From Toxorhynchites rutilus septentrionalis (Eukaryota; Arthropoda; Insecta; Diptera; Culicidae): DNA of 64,000 nucleotides. The translations under genes were made by a program, and so were the position numbers. Below the pieces are notes generated by a model, which worked only from the letters and a program-made list of their open reading frames with translations, made no database searches and was not told the DNA's origin. Below are positions 48,049 through 58,510 of this stretch, piece by piece; the stretch's first letter is position 1, and each line of letters starts with the position of its first letter. The stretch is taken from positions 311,686,560 through 311,750,559 of the forward strand of contig NC_073745.1 of assembly GCF_029784135.1 (NCBI RefSeq), given 5' to 3'.

Positions 48049-51000
48049 TCAAAAATGAAAAAAAATGTCAGGCTGCATAATTCAGAGAGGGGGTCTCCGT
48101 AGCCACATTGGTTGCGCGTTCGATCGTGAGTTCAAAACTCAGGGCCCTCATTGACCATCTTTGTGTTGTTACAGAATAACTACGTCCACGCAACACTCAT
48201 CAGCGATGGAGATCGATCCACGGTCGAAATAAGATCGATTCATCCATACAACTGCTCTGCTCTGCAAGACACATCGTGCTGCTGTTCTATAAATAACTCA
48301 ACAATGGATCAATCAACTGTCTCCGCTGTCCCGTCTAACTGGATAATGGAAGAACAGAACGAAAACTCTTACGCCTATATTTTTTTTTTTTTATCCTAAA
48401 TATATATTTTTATTAAGGCTCATATGGCGTCAACCTGACGGGGCCGGGAGTTCAATATTTCGACAATGTTTGCCTTATAACTATGTTAGTAATATGTAAC
48501 CGATTACTCGCGGTTGGCTCGAGGTTAGTATTACAAGTGTTTTCGTAATTGTGATGTTGCTGTCTTCAATTATCTGTACCTGTGCCCGACACGGGATACT
48601 TCCTATTGGGATGCAGCTGACCATTAATCAGCAACGCCCCCCTAGTCTGTACCCCATATCTAGCGTGGTGCGTCTTCTCGAGGAATCCAGGATAGAATGG
48701 TCACTAGCCGGCGCAATCATCAGCTCGTGTAGAGTTGTCATGAGCGGTACAACCTTTGGATTTTGTTGAATCATCAGTGGACTGCACAACCTTTGGCCCG
48801 TGTATCTGTAAAGAGTGTGTGTATGTATTGCCGCGACTAAGTAAAAGTTTATAGATCGAACAGGAGGGATACGAAACAGGGACACAACGAAGGAAAAATC
48901 ATTAAACGTTGACATCGGCGTTCCTGAGGAACAGGTATAGATGAAGCAGAAGATCAGGATCACGGCTACCTAAGATATCCCGGACGGGGATATCCGATTG
49001 TCTGCCTTTTGCTCTCAGTGCTCTAGAGAGCTGAGAGCGAGCAACATGGAACCGGATACACGACCAGACAATATGCTCGATGTCGTGGTAGCCATCGCCA
49101 CAATCACAAAGATTGTTTGCTGCGAGCCCAATTCGATAGAGATGCGCGTTTAGGTTGTAGTGATTGGACATAAGCCGAGATATCACGCGAATGAAATCAC
49201 GACCGACATTCAATCCCTTAAACCAAGCTTTCGTCGAAACCTTAGGGATAATCGTGTGTAACCAACGACCGAACTCATCTTCACTCCACATGCGCTGCCA
49301 ACTAACGAGTGTGTCCTGACGAGGAATGTGAAAAAATTCGTTATAAGTAATTTGCCTTTCAAAAAGTGTGCCTTCTGAAGCGCCCACCTTAGCTAGCGAG
49401 TCCGCTTTCTCATTCCCCGGAATAGAGCAATGAGAGGGAACCCATGCTAAGGTAATCTTGAATAATTTTTCGACCAAAACACTCAATAGATGTCTTATTC
49501 TTGTTAGGAAATAAGATGAGCGTTTATCAACTTTCATTGAGCGGATTGCCTCTATTGAGCTGAGACTGTCTGAAAAAATAAAATAGTGGTCGATGGGCAA
49601 TGTTTCAATGATCCCTAATGCGTAATATATCGCACCCAGTTCAGCGACATACACGGAACAAGGATCTTTGAGTTTGAAAGAGGCACTGGAATTTTCATTG
49701 AAGATGCCGAAGCCAGTGGACCCGTTTATGTATGAACCGTCAGTAAAGAACATTTTATCAGATCCAACTTTCCCATATTTTTCCGAAAATATCGACGGAA
49801 TAACATTGGAGCGTAGGTGATCTGGTATTCCATGGATTTTTTATCGCATGGACAGATCAAAAATGACAGAGGAATTGCAAAAGTATGGGAAGCAAACTTG
49901 GTTGGAGATGCCTGATGAAGGGTGCACTCCACGGAAAAGGTACTCATGGTATAAAGACATAAAACTTGACTGAGGAGTCAGCTGGAGTAGATTTTCGAAG
50001 TTATCAATCACCAATGGATTCATGATCTTGCAACGGATGAGAAATCTGTAGGATAATTCTGTGAACCGAAGAGTAAGCGGGGGTACTCCTGCCAAAACTT
50101 CGAGACTCATCGTATGTGTCGAATGCAAACACCCCATGGCTATACGCAAGCAACGATATTGTATTCTCTCCAGCTTGAGAATATGAATCCTGGCAGCTGA
50201 TCGGAAGCAAAAACTGCCATATTCTAACACTGATAATATCGTTGTTTTGTATAACTGAATGAGGTCTCCTGGATGGGCACCCCACCATGTTCCGGTTATT
50301 GTTTGGAGAAAATTGATTCTTTGCTGGCATTTCTGTTTCAAATACGCAATGTGTATTCCCCAGGTACATTTAGAGTCAAAATATACTCCAAGGTATTTGA
50401 AAAACATCGAGTGCTTGATCGTTTTGCCGGATAGGTGAAGCTGGAATTGGGCGGGTTCGTGCTTCCTAGAAAAAAGGACCATTTCAGTTTTCTCCGTAGA
50501 GAATTCGATACCCAGCTTGAGAGCCCACGTGAACAGGTTGTTCAGGGTATCTTGCAAGGAATTTTGCAGAACGGCGGGATTAGTACCCGTGATGGAAATA
50601 ACTCCATCGTCTGCAAGTTGTCTCAACGTGCAATCTCTAGTTAGACAATCATCTATATCATTGACGTAAAAACTGTACAAGAGGGGGCTTAGGCAGGAGC
50701 CTTGTGGGAGGCCCATAAAACTGTAACGAGAAGATTTCAAGCTGCCATGATTGAAAAACATGTGCTTTTCTGAGAGTAAATTGTACAGGAAATTATTCAG
50801 AATTGGTGAAAGTCCACGATTATGAAGTTTCTCTGAGAGAATTTCCATGGAAACTGAATCAAATGCCCCTTTGATATCGAGAAAAACGGAAGCCATTTGT
50901 TCTTTGCGAGCAAATGCGATTTGGATTTCAGAAGATAGCAGCGCGAGACAATTGTTCGTCCCTTTACCTCGGCGGAAGCCAAACTGCGTATTTGACAGCA

Positions 51001-54000
51001 AATTGTTCGTTTCAACCCACTTGTCCAAACGAAGTAGAATCATTTTCTCTAACAATTTACGAATACAGGATAACATTGCAATCGGCCTATACGAATTGTG
51101 ATCGCAAGCCGGCTTGTTGGGTTTTCGTATGGCTATCACTCTCACTTGTCTCCAGTCATGCGGGACTATATTCAGCTCCAGAAACTTGTTGAACAAGTTC
51201 AGCAAACGATGTTTTGCCAAGTCGGGAAGATTCTTCAATAAGTTGAATTTAATCTTGTCCGACCCCGGAGCTGAATTGTTACATGAGAGAAGTGCAATTG
51301 AGAATTCTACCATCGAAAAATTCTCATAATCGCCTTGGAGCGGAATGTCGCGTACGACGTTTTGTGCAGGAACGGAATCGGGACAAACCTTTCTTGCAAA
51401 TTTGAAAATCCAACGGTCAGAGTATTCCTCACTTTCATTTGTATGGTTCCGGCCACGCATTCTCCTAGCCGTATTCCAAAGAGTGCTCATAGCTGTCTCC
51501 CTTGACAAACCATTGACGAACTTCCGCCAATATCCACGCTTTTTTGCTTTAATCAGACCTTTTAGTTTGGCTTCTAGAGCTTGGTACTTTCGAAACCATT
51601 CCACTAATCCAGTTTTCCTGAATTTTTTGAAAGCGGATGATTTTTCAAGGTAGACCTTTGAGCACTCCTTGTCCCACCAAAGTGATGGAGGACGACGTCG
51701 GAAAGTGGTAGCAGGAACACGTTTCTTTTAAGCTTGAAGTGCGCTTTCGTAAATCAAACTCGATATAAAGTTATACTCTTCGAGTGGAGGAAGTTCATGC
51801 ATTGAAACAAGTGCTTCAGATATTATTTCTGCAAATTTTCTCCAGTCAATATTTTTCGTGAGGTCATACGCAATATCGACTGACTCACGAGAACCTGATT
51901 CATTGGCGATCGATAAAATTATTGGCAGGTGATCACTACCGTGGGGATCTTGGATTACCTTCCACGTGCAATCCAGGGATAATGAAGAAGAGCAAAGTGA
52001 TATGTCTAGCATACTTGCCCGTGCAGGAGGGTTGGCCATCCTAGTTGCTTCCCCTGTATTTAAAACTGTCATGTTGAAGTTGTCGCACAGATCATAAATC
52101 AACGTGGCACGGCTGTCATCATAGTGTGACCCCCATGCTGTTCCATGGGAGTTGAGGTCACCTAAGATTAGCCGCGGCTCCGGCAATGCCGCGATGATAT
52201 CAAAAAACTGATGGCGGCCGACCATGGTTCTTGGAGGAATATATATCGAGGCAATGCAGAAGTCTTTGCCATTGATTTGTGTCTGGCAAGCGACAACTTC
52301 AATGCCTATCATCGATGGGAGAGTGACTCTATAGAAGGAGTGACATTTTTTGATCCCCAATAGTACGCCACCAAACGAGTCATTTCGATCGAGGCGAATA
52401 ATGTTGAAATCGTGGAAATTCAGCTCGTCGGCTGAAGAAAGCCATGTTTCACAGAGGGAAAATACATCACAGTTAGAACTATGAACTAAAAATTTAAATT
52501 GATCTAGTTTAGGGATGATGCTTCTGCAATTCCACTGTATTACAGTGGTCAAATCCTTGACCTCTTGCACTGAATCAGGCATCGAGGGAAATGAACGCTG
52601 CTAAAAAACCACATTTTTCTTTCAAAAATGTTCTCACAATCGGAAGCAAACATAATACTATGCTTTTAAGAGAGTCATTTATATTTAGAGCATTTAAAAT
52701 GTTGTCCACCAGGTCAGAAAGCGCAAGCAAACCAGATTGTGGCTGTTGCCTCGACCGTGAAAATGGAACAGACCGGGTGCTGCTCCGGGAAGTGTTGAGG
52801 ACCCTTGGTGTGTGGAAGAACAGCTTAAACCAGGAGGTACTTGCTTCGGTCTATTCTCAGCACGTTCAATTCGAGTTTTCATTCCAACTTGGGAAGTTTC
52901 GGTCGTCTTTCTGGGGAGTGAAGGAAAAGAAGTAATTTTTCTTTTCCTGACGGCACCCTGCGATGTACCGGAACTTCCTGCATTGGGAGCGTCAGCAACA
53001 GGCTCGTCGTTCTGCAGAATGGAGTAGGGATTGTCCTGAGTCGTTGGAACGGAACTCTTAAGCATTTCTGCATAAGTCCGCTTGGAACGTTCCTTTAAGG
53101 AACGCTTGATTTTTTCCCCTCGTTGTTTGTACACCGGCCTATATGGCAACTGTGTAAATGTGTACGATATGCAATGGTATAGAAGGGAATACTCTAACGC
53201 CGAAAACATGGCAACTGTGTAATGTGCTAATTATAGATATGATAAACATGTGACATGTACACGATTGAAATTCGGCTCCGTTACAGCTAAAGCTAATGAG
53301 CCTAAAATAAACAAAAGGGATACAAAAAAAATCATTCAGAGAACAAAAACGCAAGAGTTCGATGAATCGCACAGGATTTTGTATGGCGAGACGGTAACAA
53401 CGGCATAAATAAAAACCAACCGCACACAGCTGCCTCAGGTTAAAAGTAAAGAACAGCTGATATTCATTTGGCTAACATGAAATTCAATTCTGGCATTTTG
53501 AATAATCAAGATGAAAATGACACTGGGTGGAAAAATAATCATCAAAACATATTGAAGAACAGAAGTTTATTTGCTCATATTCACTGGTTGTCTGGATCTG
53601 TCATTTTGATTTTCGTTTGGAATATATAGGTTTTCGAGGCAACCTAGCCCGAAAATCTATACATTTGAGCTTTGCGAAGATGATTTTTTTCAACACTGCA
53701 ATTCTCGTTCAATATTTTTCAACCACTTTCAACCATAACATGTTTCTCCGTTACATGGAATAAATGTTTTATACAGAAAATATGATAGAATAAAGACAGC
53801 CCTAAATCGGACAGTTACTTCCTCGAGGTCTGCTCTTATCAACACATCCGGCGATCCTTTTTATTGGTATAGAAATAAGAAGATATAGGAGTGCGTTTCA
53901 CCACATTAAAATCCATTTCCAGTTTCGAACAAAGATCAATTTCGCTAGCGCAAATATCAAATGAACTAACAGCACTTGTCACTATGTAATTGTAGAACAC

Positions 54001-57000
54001 ATGGGAATTTAATTTTCCTTTTTCCTTCAGAGTTTTCCGAAAATTTTCAATTGTCATGTTTGGTTGAAACATGTGTAATATTTTTATGGGACCCCCTCTC
54101 CATTCTCTCTTGTTCAATTTTTTTCCTAACATAGTTTAATTGTAAAGAAATTGACCCAAATTATGAATCTTCAACTGTATTTTTATTTTTAAAAAATATT
54201 TCGCACAATTTTCTCTTTTTTTTATAAATTTTCCAAAACATTAACATCAACGCTTCTCTTAAGATGATTTTTTAGGCTAAGCTATTGTCAACCCGTTATG
54301 GCCAGCGATCATAAGATTGACTTTGTAGAAGATACAATGTTTCTAGAAAACATTCCTGAGGAGCTTGTTGACAAAGTTGTTACATATATTAAAGTGCTCA
54401 TTTTCATGTTGTCCAAAATAGGGTGACCAAAATTTTCGATGAGATAAAAAATCTAACTTTCTTATCTTTATAGATAGAGGTAAACATAGTTCGACAATGT
54501 TGTAGTCTCAGTTATTTGAGACATCTTTGTAAAACAAAGTTTTTTCTATCTCTTGAAATAACCGATATAGCGCTTTTTCTAGGTTACGTTAGGGTCGCCA
54601 TGAAAAAAAAAGTTTTTTTGTTTTAACTTTTATATTTCAGATTTTATATACAAACTATCTTCGAAAGACTTTTAGAACATACTAATACAAACATTTTGCG
54701 ACGCAGAACTTGTCAATATCTCAACTTCACTCAAAGTTATTGATATTTCTTCCCAAAAAATACGCTCTTTTTAATTGCTTGCCATTCTTTCTAGGGCAAA
54801 CATAAAAATGTTTGTTGACGGAATTTGAAAGAACATGTGATTTTCAAAGATATGTTTTTTTTTGTGTTTGAGCAATTTAAAATTGAAATCATGAGTTTTC
54901 GGGTGAAAACTCATCAACTCATTGAGTAGGATTAAGATATTGGCAAATTCTGCATCGCAAAATGTTGGTATTGTTAAGCTCTAAAAGTGGTACGAAGACA
55001 ATCTTGATGTAGAATTTTAAATATAATTGTTTGAGTAAATCACCGGTTTGTTCATGGTTACCCTAAGGCAACTTAGTTAAAAAACTACTTTGTGAGAGAT
55101 ATTTATTCTTTAGACAAAAATTGTCTTCGGCAAAATTGTTACATATAATCGAGCGCTCATTTTTATATTATGAAAATCGGGTGACCAAAATTGTCGATGA
55201 AATAAAAAATCAAACTTTCTTATCTTTATAGATAGAGATAAACATAGTTCGAAAATGTTGTAGCCCCAATTATTTTGAACAACTTTGTAGAACAAACCTT
55301 TTTTCTATCTTTTAATATAATCGATTTAGCGCTTTTTTCCTAACTTGTATTAGATAACCATGAAAAAGCGGGTTTATTTGCTCTAACTTTTATATTTCAA
55401 ACTCTACATCAAAACTGTCTTAGTACGACTTTTAGAGCTTATCAAGAACAACATTTTGCGAAGCAGAACTTGATAATATCTTAATCCTACTCAAAGTTAT
55501 TGATGGTTTTTTACCCAAAAACTCATGATTTCAATTTTAATTTATTCAAACACGAAAAATAACATATCTTTGAAAATCACATATTATATAGAGTGAAATT
55601 TGTTCAAATTCCGCAAACAAACATTTTTTATGTTTGCCCTAGAAAGAATGGCGAGTAATTGAAAAGAGCGTATTGTTTGGGAAGAAATCTCAACTTTGAG
55701 TGAAGTTGAGATATTGACAAGTTCTGCGTCGCAAAATGTTTGTATTAGTATGTTCTAAAAGACTTTCGAAGACAGTTTGTATGTAAAATCTGAAATATAA
55801 AAGTTAGAACAAAAAAAAACGTTTTTTTACGTGGGGACCCTAACGTAACCTAGAAAAAAGCGCTGTATCGGTTATTTCAAATTTTGTTCTACAAATATAT
55901 TTTAAATAACTGGAACTACAATATTGTCGAACTGTGTTTACCTCTATCTATAAAGATAAGATAGTTAGATTTTTTATTTCATCGACAATTTTGGTCACCC
56001 ATTGGATTTTTGTTAACATAAAAATGAGCGCTCTATTATGTATAACAACTTTGTCGAAGACAGTTTTTGTCTAGAGAATAACTGTCGAGCTCTAAATGCT
56101 AATTTCTACTTAAATGCCATTCCTGGACTATTGTGCACTGTGTACCCTAGCGGTAAAATTGTGAGTGAAACTGTTGTCATCCCGATATGATCAGGGATCA
56201 TAGGATCCGTTTTGGATAAGACACAATGTCTCTAAAAAACATTCCTGAGAGGTTATAATTTTTTCGGGGCCTAGCAGTGCTATTATGAACTATAATAGCA
56301 CTGCTATAGCATATGATAGCATTTTATAGCATTTTTAAAAATTGTCTTGTTTTCAGTCTTCGTTCAAACAACAAATACAATTGAAGAATTTACTCAAAGC
56401 TGAATTTGCTCATGCGCCATCTACATTAGAGCTTAGAACCAGAAAAGTGATGTTTGTTTATTCTAGGCACTTAAAAAGCAAGATTCGGTCGTGATTATTC
56501 ATTTTTTCGCTACATATATTAATTTCACCCATTAAATTTCGTCAGTATATGGTAAGAAAGTTAAGAGTTATGTATATTAACGATGACTTCAACACACGAT
56601 TAGACCAAAGTCATAGATAATCTTCGAGAAATTTATGTTTGATAGTTCATATGATAGTGATGAAATCGATATCATGTTAAGTTGGCTGATATCATCGAAT
56701 ATATAGGGGCCGATACGAGAAGGATTTGCAGTATTTTCAACTCATCACCGTCTACTCATTGTTTACCTAGTTGAAAAAAATAAAAGTTACAGCACTTATT
56801 CCAAGCTATTCTTCATAATATACATACCACATTGTAAAATGATGATTTTCTAACCTTTGCGTTGAAAGAATACTAAATGGAGGATATTTGAAGAAAAATT
56901 CAGATTTTCCGAATTTACGTAAATTTGTCAATCAAAAATTAGGAAAACAAGATCCAAGGTGTTTGCAAATATAATAGCATTCGCAAAACAGGATTAGCTA

Positions 57001-58510
57001 ATTGGCTTTAATTTGATATATCGATCATCTGAATCAGTCCAGTAGTTCAAAAGTTATGAATTTTTGAAAAAAAGGGAAAAAAAAAGATTTTTCGGACCAC
57101 CCCAATGAAAAAAAAATCCGGTTTGTGATAAGGATCAAAACTACCACTTTTCACGAAAATCTGAGAACCACAATATCGGTTTAACATGGAATGGCTATGT
57201 AGCTGTGTAAAAACATAGTTAAGAATTCGGCTTTTTGAGACTTATGTAACTGAGGCTGTAAAAATAAACGAATTATATGTAAAACTCCCGGAATCCGTAC
57301 CTGTCCGGCAGAAGCCGCCGACTGTCCTTCACTGTCTGGTCCTAGGGCTGTGCACTGCAGGAATGCCTCTTTCCGCTTGCTAATGTACTCCGCAGCTTTG
57401 TGGAAATATATGCCCGGATGTTGCGTCTGCAGCGGCGAGAGACCATTTTTTACCGCCTCACAAAACAACTCTCCGAAGGAACTGTATTGCACACTCAGCC
57501 ACGCGTAGTGTTCAAACAGCAGTTCCTTGAAGCCGGCTAGGCTGCGATATTTGTTGATGTGATTCTTGAAGTGAGTTATCGAATCCTTGGGAGTGTTCAG
57601 TTTGAAGAATAGTCTACAAATTTTGTAGTTCACGAAACCAGCAATAGATTTGATCTCCAAACAGTTGGTATCGACCACTCGTATCTCCTCGAGATTCGCA
57701 TAGGTCTGACGATAGTGACGCAGGGCATTCGATTGATCTAGTTTGAGTTCCGAGATGAAACCAAGTTTGAACTGATGCCGAATCTTCAGAATTTGATGGG
57801 AATCCGTTAGCTGTTCCCGATGCAGCCGAATCTGTTTCATCATTTGGGCGTAATAGGATTGGGCAAGTTCCAGAAAAGCGGACTGAAGCCTCATGATGTG
57901 ACCCACCAAGTGGTCACCATGGGGAAGCACGAAGAGCATTTTGGCGTTGATATCGCAGGTGCTGGTCAGGTGAGCAGCTCGTTCGGAGGCTAGCAAATCT
58001 TCCCCCTGAGAATGAGAGATACCTTTTTGAAGTAATACTACTGCTAGTCGTGTATTTCTGCCCTGAAGCGAGTTCTTTAACGACTGTATCATAGAAGCAC
58101 ACTGAAGCTGTTTTTCGCTCCACTGTGGATCATTCCATTCAAGATCTTGAAAGAGCACAACCACCGCCGGAAGAACATGCAGATGCTTCAACATCCAGTT
58201 TCGCTTCAGTATTCCCTTCGGATGATACCACTCGTAAGATTGATGTTTTGGTTTCGACACGGGAAATTCGTAATTCTGAGGAAGTAATTTGTACTGGATT
58301 GATTCACTGAAAAAATAAACGAACCAAAATTAAAATCGAACACACCACATAATTAACAATAGTTCACCCGTCAGGCTTTTTATTGTTGATGAAGGCATCC
58401 CAAATAGTCTTGTGGGTGTTGTTTCGTTGCACATCCAATCCGGACAAGCCGACCAGTGGCTGAGCAACTGTCACCAGCTCCGAAGGCAGAACACTCGAGT
58501 CAAGTGCCAT
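33700..58510 (-). CDS. TRAPPC11: Trafficking protein particle complex subunit 11 (foie gras/gryzun), complete
   Basis: Metazoan TRAPPIII subunit at the ER-Golgi interface, needed for secretion, autophagy and protein glycosylation. Eight coding exons join in frame: 58510-58368, 58306-57301, 47441-46393, 46329-46178, 46110-45590, 35111-34334, 34272-34106 and 34047-33700. All boundaries are GT-AG and the sum is 4164 bases: 1387 codons plus TAA. The foie gras region lies in exons 2-3, the gryzun region in exons 3-8. Length exceeds the human protein (about 1130) mainly through a Ser/Thr/Asn-rich insert in exon 6. Two introns are large and full of transposons (about 9.9 kb and 10.5 kb); the other five are 58-67 bp. 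No nonsense or frameshift in any exon. UTR exons not mapped. Confidence 0.96.
35317..36075 (+). CDS. ORF1 protein of the CR1-like retrotransposon
   Basis: About 252 residues from the ATG at 35317 to TGA at 36073-36075 with no break. Basic N-terminus, then a coiled coil (about residues 30-100, heptad-like LRKDIASDIERLREENN), then a domain beginning DLVVSGIPYMEGESL that looks like the RNA-recognition fold of L1/CR1-type ORF1 proteins. Family role: RNA-binding chaperone packaging the element's RNA. Chosen over an upstream in-frame non-ATG extension to 35275. It is the only intact frame left in this retrotransposon. Confidence 0.6.
   Translation: MRRRSEGARSGGRGADADMSIADLASLMQSQLANYQRTVKEDFKKLDDSLSSLITEMSELRKDIASDIERLREENNRTFGSLTTSIDVAKKETSLALDRFARINDLVVSGIPYMEGESLMLYFHTWCKSLGYNEKNYPLVDIRRLSKGMLTAGSVYTILLQFAITVQRNDFYSRYLRSRSLSLSDIGFSVAKGIYVNENLGPNVRKLRSKALQLKKDGKLRGVFTRNGVLFVKKIGDEQDIVISTDDDFHLS
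36283..37021 (-). mobile_element. Internally deleted DD41D mariner-group element
   Basis: 739 bp with near-perfect inverted ends (CAGGGTGGGCCATTTAAAGT) and TA at both sides (36281-36282 and 37022-37023). On the minus strand an N-terminal transposase piece (YTPKQRAEIVQLYIQ, about 36900) is followed after a deletion by the second half: YWFQQDGATCHT (about 36740) and RSPDLKPPDFF (about 36615). Spacing between the second and third Asp is 41 residues. The first catalytic Asp block is lost, so it cannot encode transposase. Confidence 0.88.
39091..40375 (+). mobile_element. Complete mariner element
   Basis: 1285 bp with 30-bp inverted ends that are identical (TTAGGCTGTCAAAAAAGTCC and ten more bases), TA duplicated at 39089-39090 and 40376-40377, and an intact transposase frame. 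Removing the element with one TA rejoins the host RT frame. It looks autonomous on paper. Confidence 0.93.
39274..40299 (+). CDS. Mariner transposase, intact
   Basis: 341 residues, close to the usual 340-350, from ATG 39274 to TAA at 40297-40299. N-terminal paired helix-turn-helix DNA-binding half (residues 1-120, with ISHQTVINHLKKLGF as the second recognition helix), the WVPHTLTQKN linker motif, then the catalytic domain: TGDEKW (Asp 1), VFHQDNARPH (Asp 2) and PYSPDLAPSDYHLF (Asp 3), with 34 residues between the second and third. All three acids are present. An upstream in-frame non-ATG extension (39223) is ignored. Cut-and-paste DDE enzyme acting on its own inverted ends. No break seen, but activity is not implied: point changes elsewhere (for example SMANEL after YHLFL) cannot be judged. 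Confidence 0.9.
   Translation: MEQNKEKIRHILQYYYDKGKNASQAANKICAVYGPDTVSISTAQRRFQRFRSGVEVVEDAPRSGRPVVENCDKIAELAEKDQHSSRRSIGQELEISHQTVINHLKKLGFTKKLDVWVPHTLTQKNIFDRIDACESLLNRNKIDPFLKRMVTGDEKWVTYDNVKRKRSWSKPAEAAQTVAKPSLTARKVLLCVWWDCQGIIYYEQLPYGQTLNSDLYCQQLDRLKVALMKKRPSLINRGRIVFHQDNARPHNSLVTHQKRWELGWEVLLHPPYSPDLAPSDYHLFLSMANELGSQKLVTKEACENWLSEFFANKEASFYNRGIMKLASRWEQVIEQNGAYLT
41095..41665 (-). pseudogene. R1-like non-LTR retrotransposon fragment
   Basis: Minus frame around 41600-41280 reads EREWKTNEFDKDLFVEALRL...RRPVYWWNETLRSLR, the linker between endonuclease and RT typical of R1-clade elements. Nothing of the RT or endonuclease core was recognised. Short 5'- and 3'-truncated remnant. Confidence 0.5.
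41741..43445 (-). mobile_element. Mariner relic, split by a hAT-type MITE
   Basis: Imperfect inverted ends: ATTGGATGTTCAACTTAATT on the left, ATTGGGTGCGCAACATAATT as the reverse complement of the right end. Minus-strand transposase fragments near 42230-42120 (ILKQGNYVPCELK, GAKALLCIWWDQ) are typical mariner blocks in broken frames. Removing the 755-bp insertion at 42619-43373 leaves about 0.95 kb, so it is internally deleted as well. Confidence 0.7.
42619..43373. mobile_element. hAT-type MITE, 755 bp, 8-bp target duplication
   Basis: GTCACAGT is present at 42611-42618 and 43374-43381. Left end CAGAGATGCTAGGTTTGAAG and reverse-complemented right end CAGGGATGCCAGGTGATTTT form short inverted ends. 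Subterminal repeats of TGAAGACATTT occur on both sides (about 42634-42712 and 43305-43352), likely transposase-binding sites. 8-bp duplication and CAG-type tips are hAT hallmarks. No transposase. Confidence 0.85.
43446..45420. other. TRAPPC11 intron 5 remainder, no recognised genes
   Basis: A 107-codon plus frame (43631-43954) with several Cys residues matches no family and lies in repeat-like sequence. No inverted ends or tRNA-like boxes seen. Confidence 0.35.
45590..47441 (-). CDS. TRAPPC11: TRAPPC11 exons 3-5 (residues 384-957)
   Basis: Exon 3 (47441-46393) starts in phase 0 after TTTTTTCCAG and carries the end of the foie gras helical repeats (AEEYLKCGDHSKALTLYSLM) and the start of the gryzun region. 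Exon 4 (46329-46178) and exon 5 (46110-45590) follow after introns of 63 and 67 bp. The donor of exon 5 is GTAAGT. These three exons sit together as an island between the two transposon-filled introns. Confidence 0.95.
47911..48050 (+). repeat. (CT)n polypyrimidine microsatellite, ~140 bp
   Basis: Almost pure CT with scattered TTT and CCC, in TRAPPC11 intron 2; on the transcribed strand it is (GA)n. The Leu/Ser frames across it are artefacts. Confidence 0.95.
48093..48380 (+). mobile_element. tRNA-like SINE copy, target of the I-clade element
   Basis: Head with GTCTCCGTAGCCACATTGGTTG (A-box region) and B-box-like GTGAGTTCAAAACTC, followed by a body to about 48372. The I-clade retrotransposon is inserted directly after it. 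The end of the SINE itself is therefore uncertain; whether it continues beyond 53137 cannot be told. Confidence 0.5.
48902..52582 (-). pseudogene. ORF2 of the I-clade element: endonuclease, RT, RNase H
   Basis: 1226 codons in one frame from the ATG at 52582, with two in-frame TAA codons (about 51731 and 49841). Endonuclease (52580-51900): IQWNCRSI, LCETWLS, LGDLNSHG, GSDHLPI. RT (51330-50300): FNLLKNLPD, RPIAMLSCIRKLLEK, VFLDIKGAFD, GLPQGSCLSPLLYS, and LADD as the catalytic box. RNase H (49753-49350): TDGSYING (Asp), AELGAIYYAL (Glu), FSDSLSS (Asp), WVPSHCSIPGNEKAD (His, Asp). A C-terminal CCHC-like CDCGDGYHDIEHIVWSC follows. All catalytic residues seen are kept; the two stops alone separate it from an open frame. 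Confidence 0.88.
52694..53136 (-). pseudogene. C-terminal part of ORF1 of the I-clade element
   Basis: The frame enters the element at its truncated 5' end and runs to a stop at 52694, about 110 bases before the ORF2 ATG. It is Arg/Lys- and Pro-rich (KQRGEKIKRSLKERSKRTYAEML). No zinc knuckles are visible. The open frame continues into flanking DNA up to 53209, but that extension is not part of the element. Confidence 0.65.
53145..54290. other. TRAPPC11 intron 2, no recognised features
   Basis: ATATGGCAACTGTGTAAATG at 53141 and ATGGCAACTGTGTAATGTG at about 53209 form a small direct repeat. A 97-codon minus frame at 53839-54132 matches nothing I recognise. Confidence 0.35.
54370..56060. repeat. 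Very long imperfect inverted repeat (arms ~0.8 kb)
   Basis: Sequence from 54370 onward is the inverted complement of sequence ending at 56060; for example the block GGTGACCAAAATT...GATAAAAAATCTAACT near 54420 pairs with 55960-56000. Pairing continues through 54890/55520 and again 54918-55080 with 55340-55500, with a centre near 55210. Each arm repeats a unit in alternating orientation. A single arm is at 27930-28580. No coding sequence or recognised transposon ends. Confidence 0.85.
56240..57180. other. TRAPPC11 intron 2, AT-rich, no recognised genes
   Basis: Contains a short array of CTATAGCA/TAGCATTT units near 56275-56335. Nothing else supportable. Confidence 0.35.
57301..58510 (-). CDS. 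TRAPPC11: TRAPPC11 exons 1-2 (N-terminal 383 residues)
   Basis: Exon 1 runs from ATG at 58510-58508 to 58368 and ends after two bases of a Gly codon (donor GTGAAC). Exon 2, 58306-57301, completes it after a TTTTTTCAG acceptor and ends in phase 0 at a GTACGG donor. The start is the first ATG in the frame and begins MALDSSVLP. Near its middle are the conserved HPKGILKRNW and PAVVVLFQDLEW segments; the end (FKNHINKYRSL and HYAWLSVQYSSF) is the start of the foie gras domain. Intron 1 is 61 bp. Confidence 0.95.

Larger units (their letters stand above)
48381..53136 (-). mobile_element. I-clade non-LTR retrotransposon (MosquI-like), 5'-truncated in ORF1
   Basis: Minus-strand element with poly(A) tail (plus T run from 48381) and an 8-bp target duplication GCCTATAT at 48373-48380 and 53137-53144. 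It carries the end of ORF1, then ORF2 with AP endonuclease, RT and RNase H in that order, the arrangement of I-clade elements. It sits in TRAPPC11 intron 2 in the sense orientation. Only two nonsense codons interrupt 3.7 kb of ORF2, so the copy is fairly young. Confidence 0.88.

Noticed and set aside
47755..48102. 115-codon Ser/Leu-rich frame
   Set aside because: Translation of the (CT)n microsatellite.
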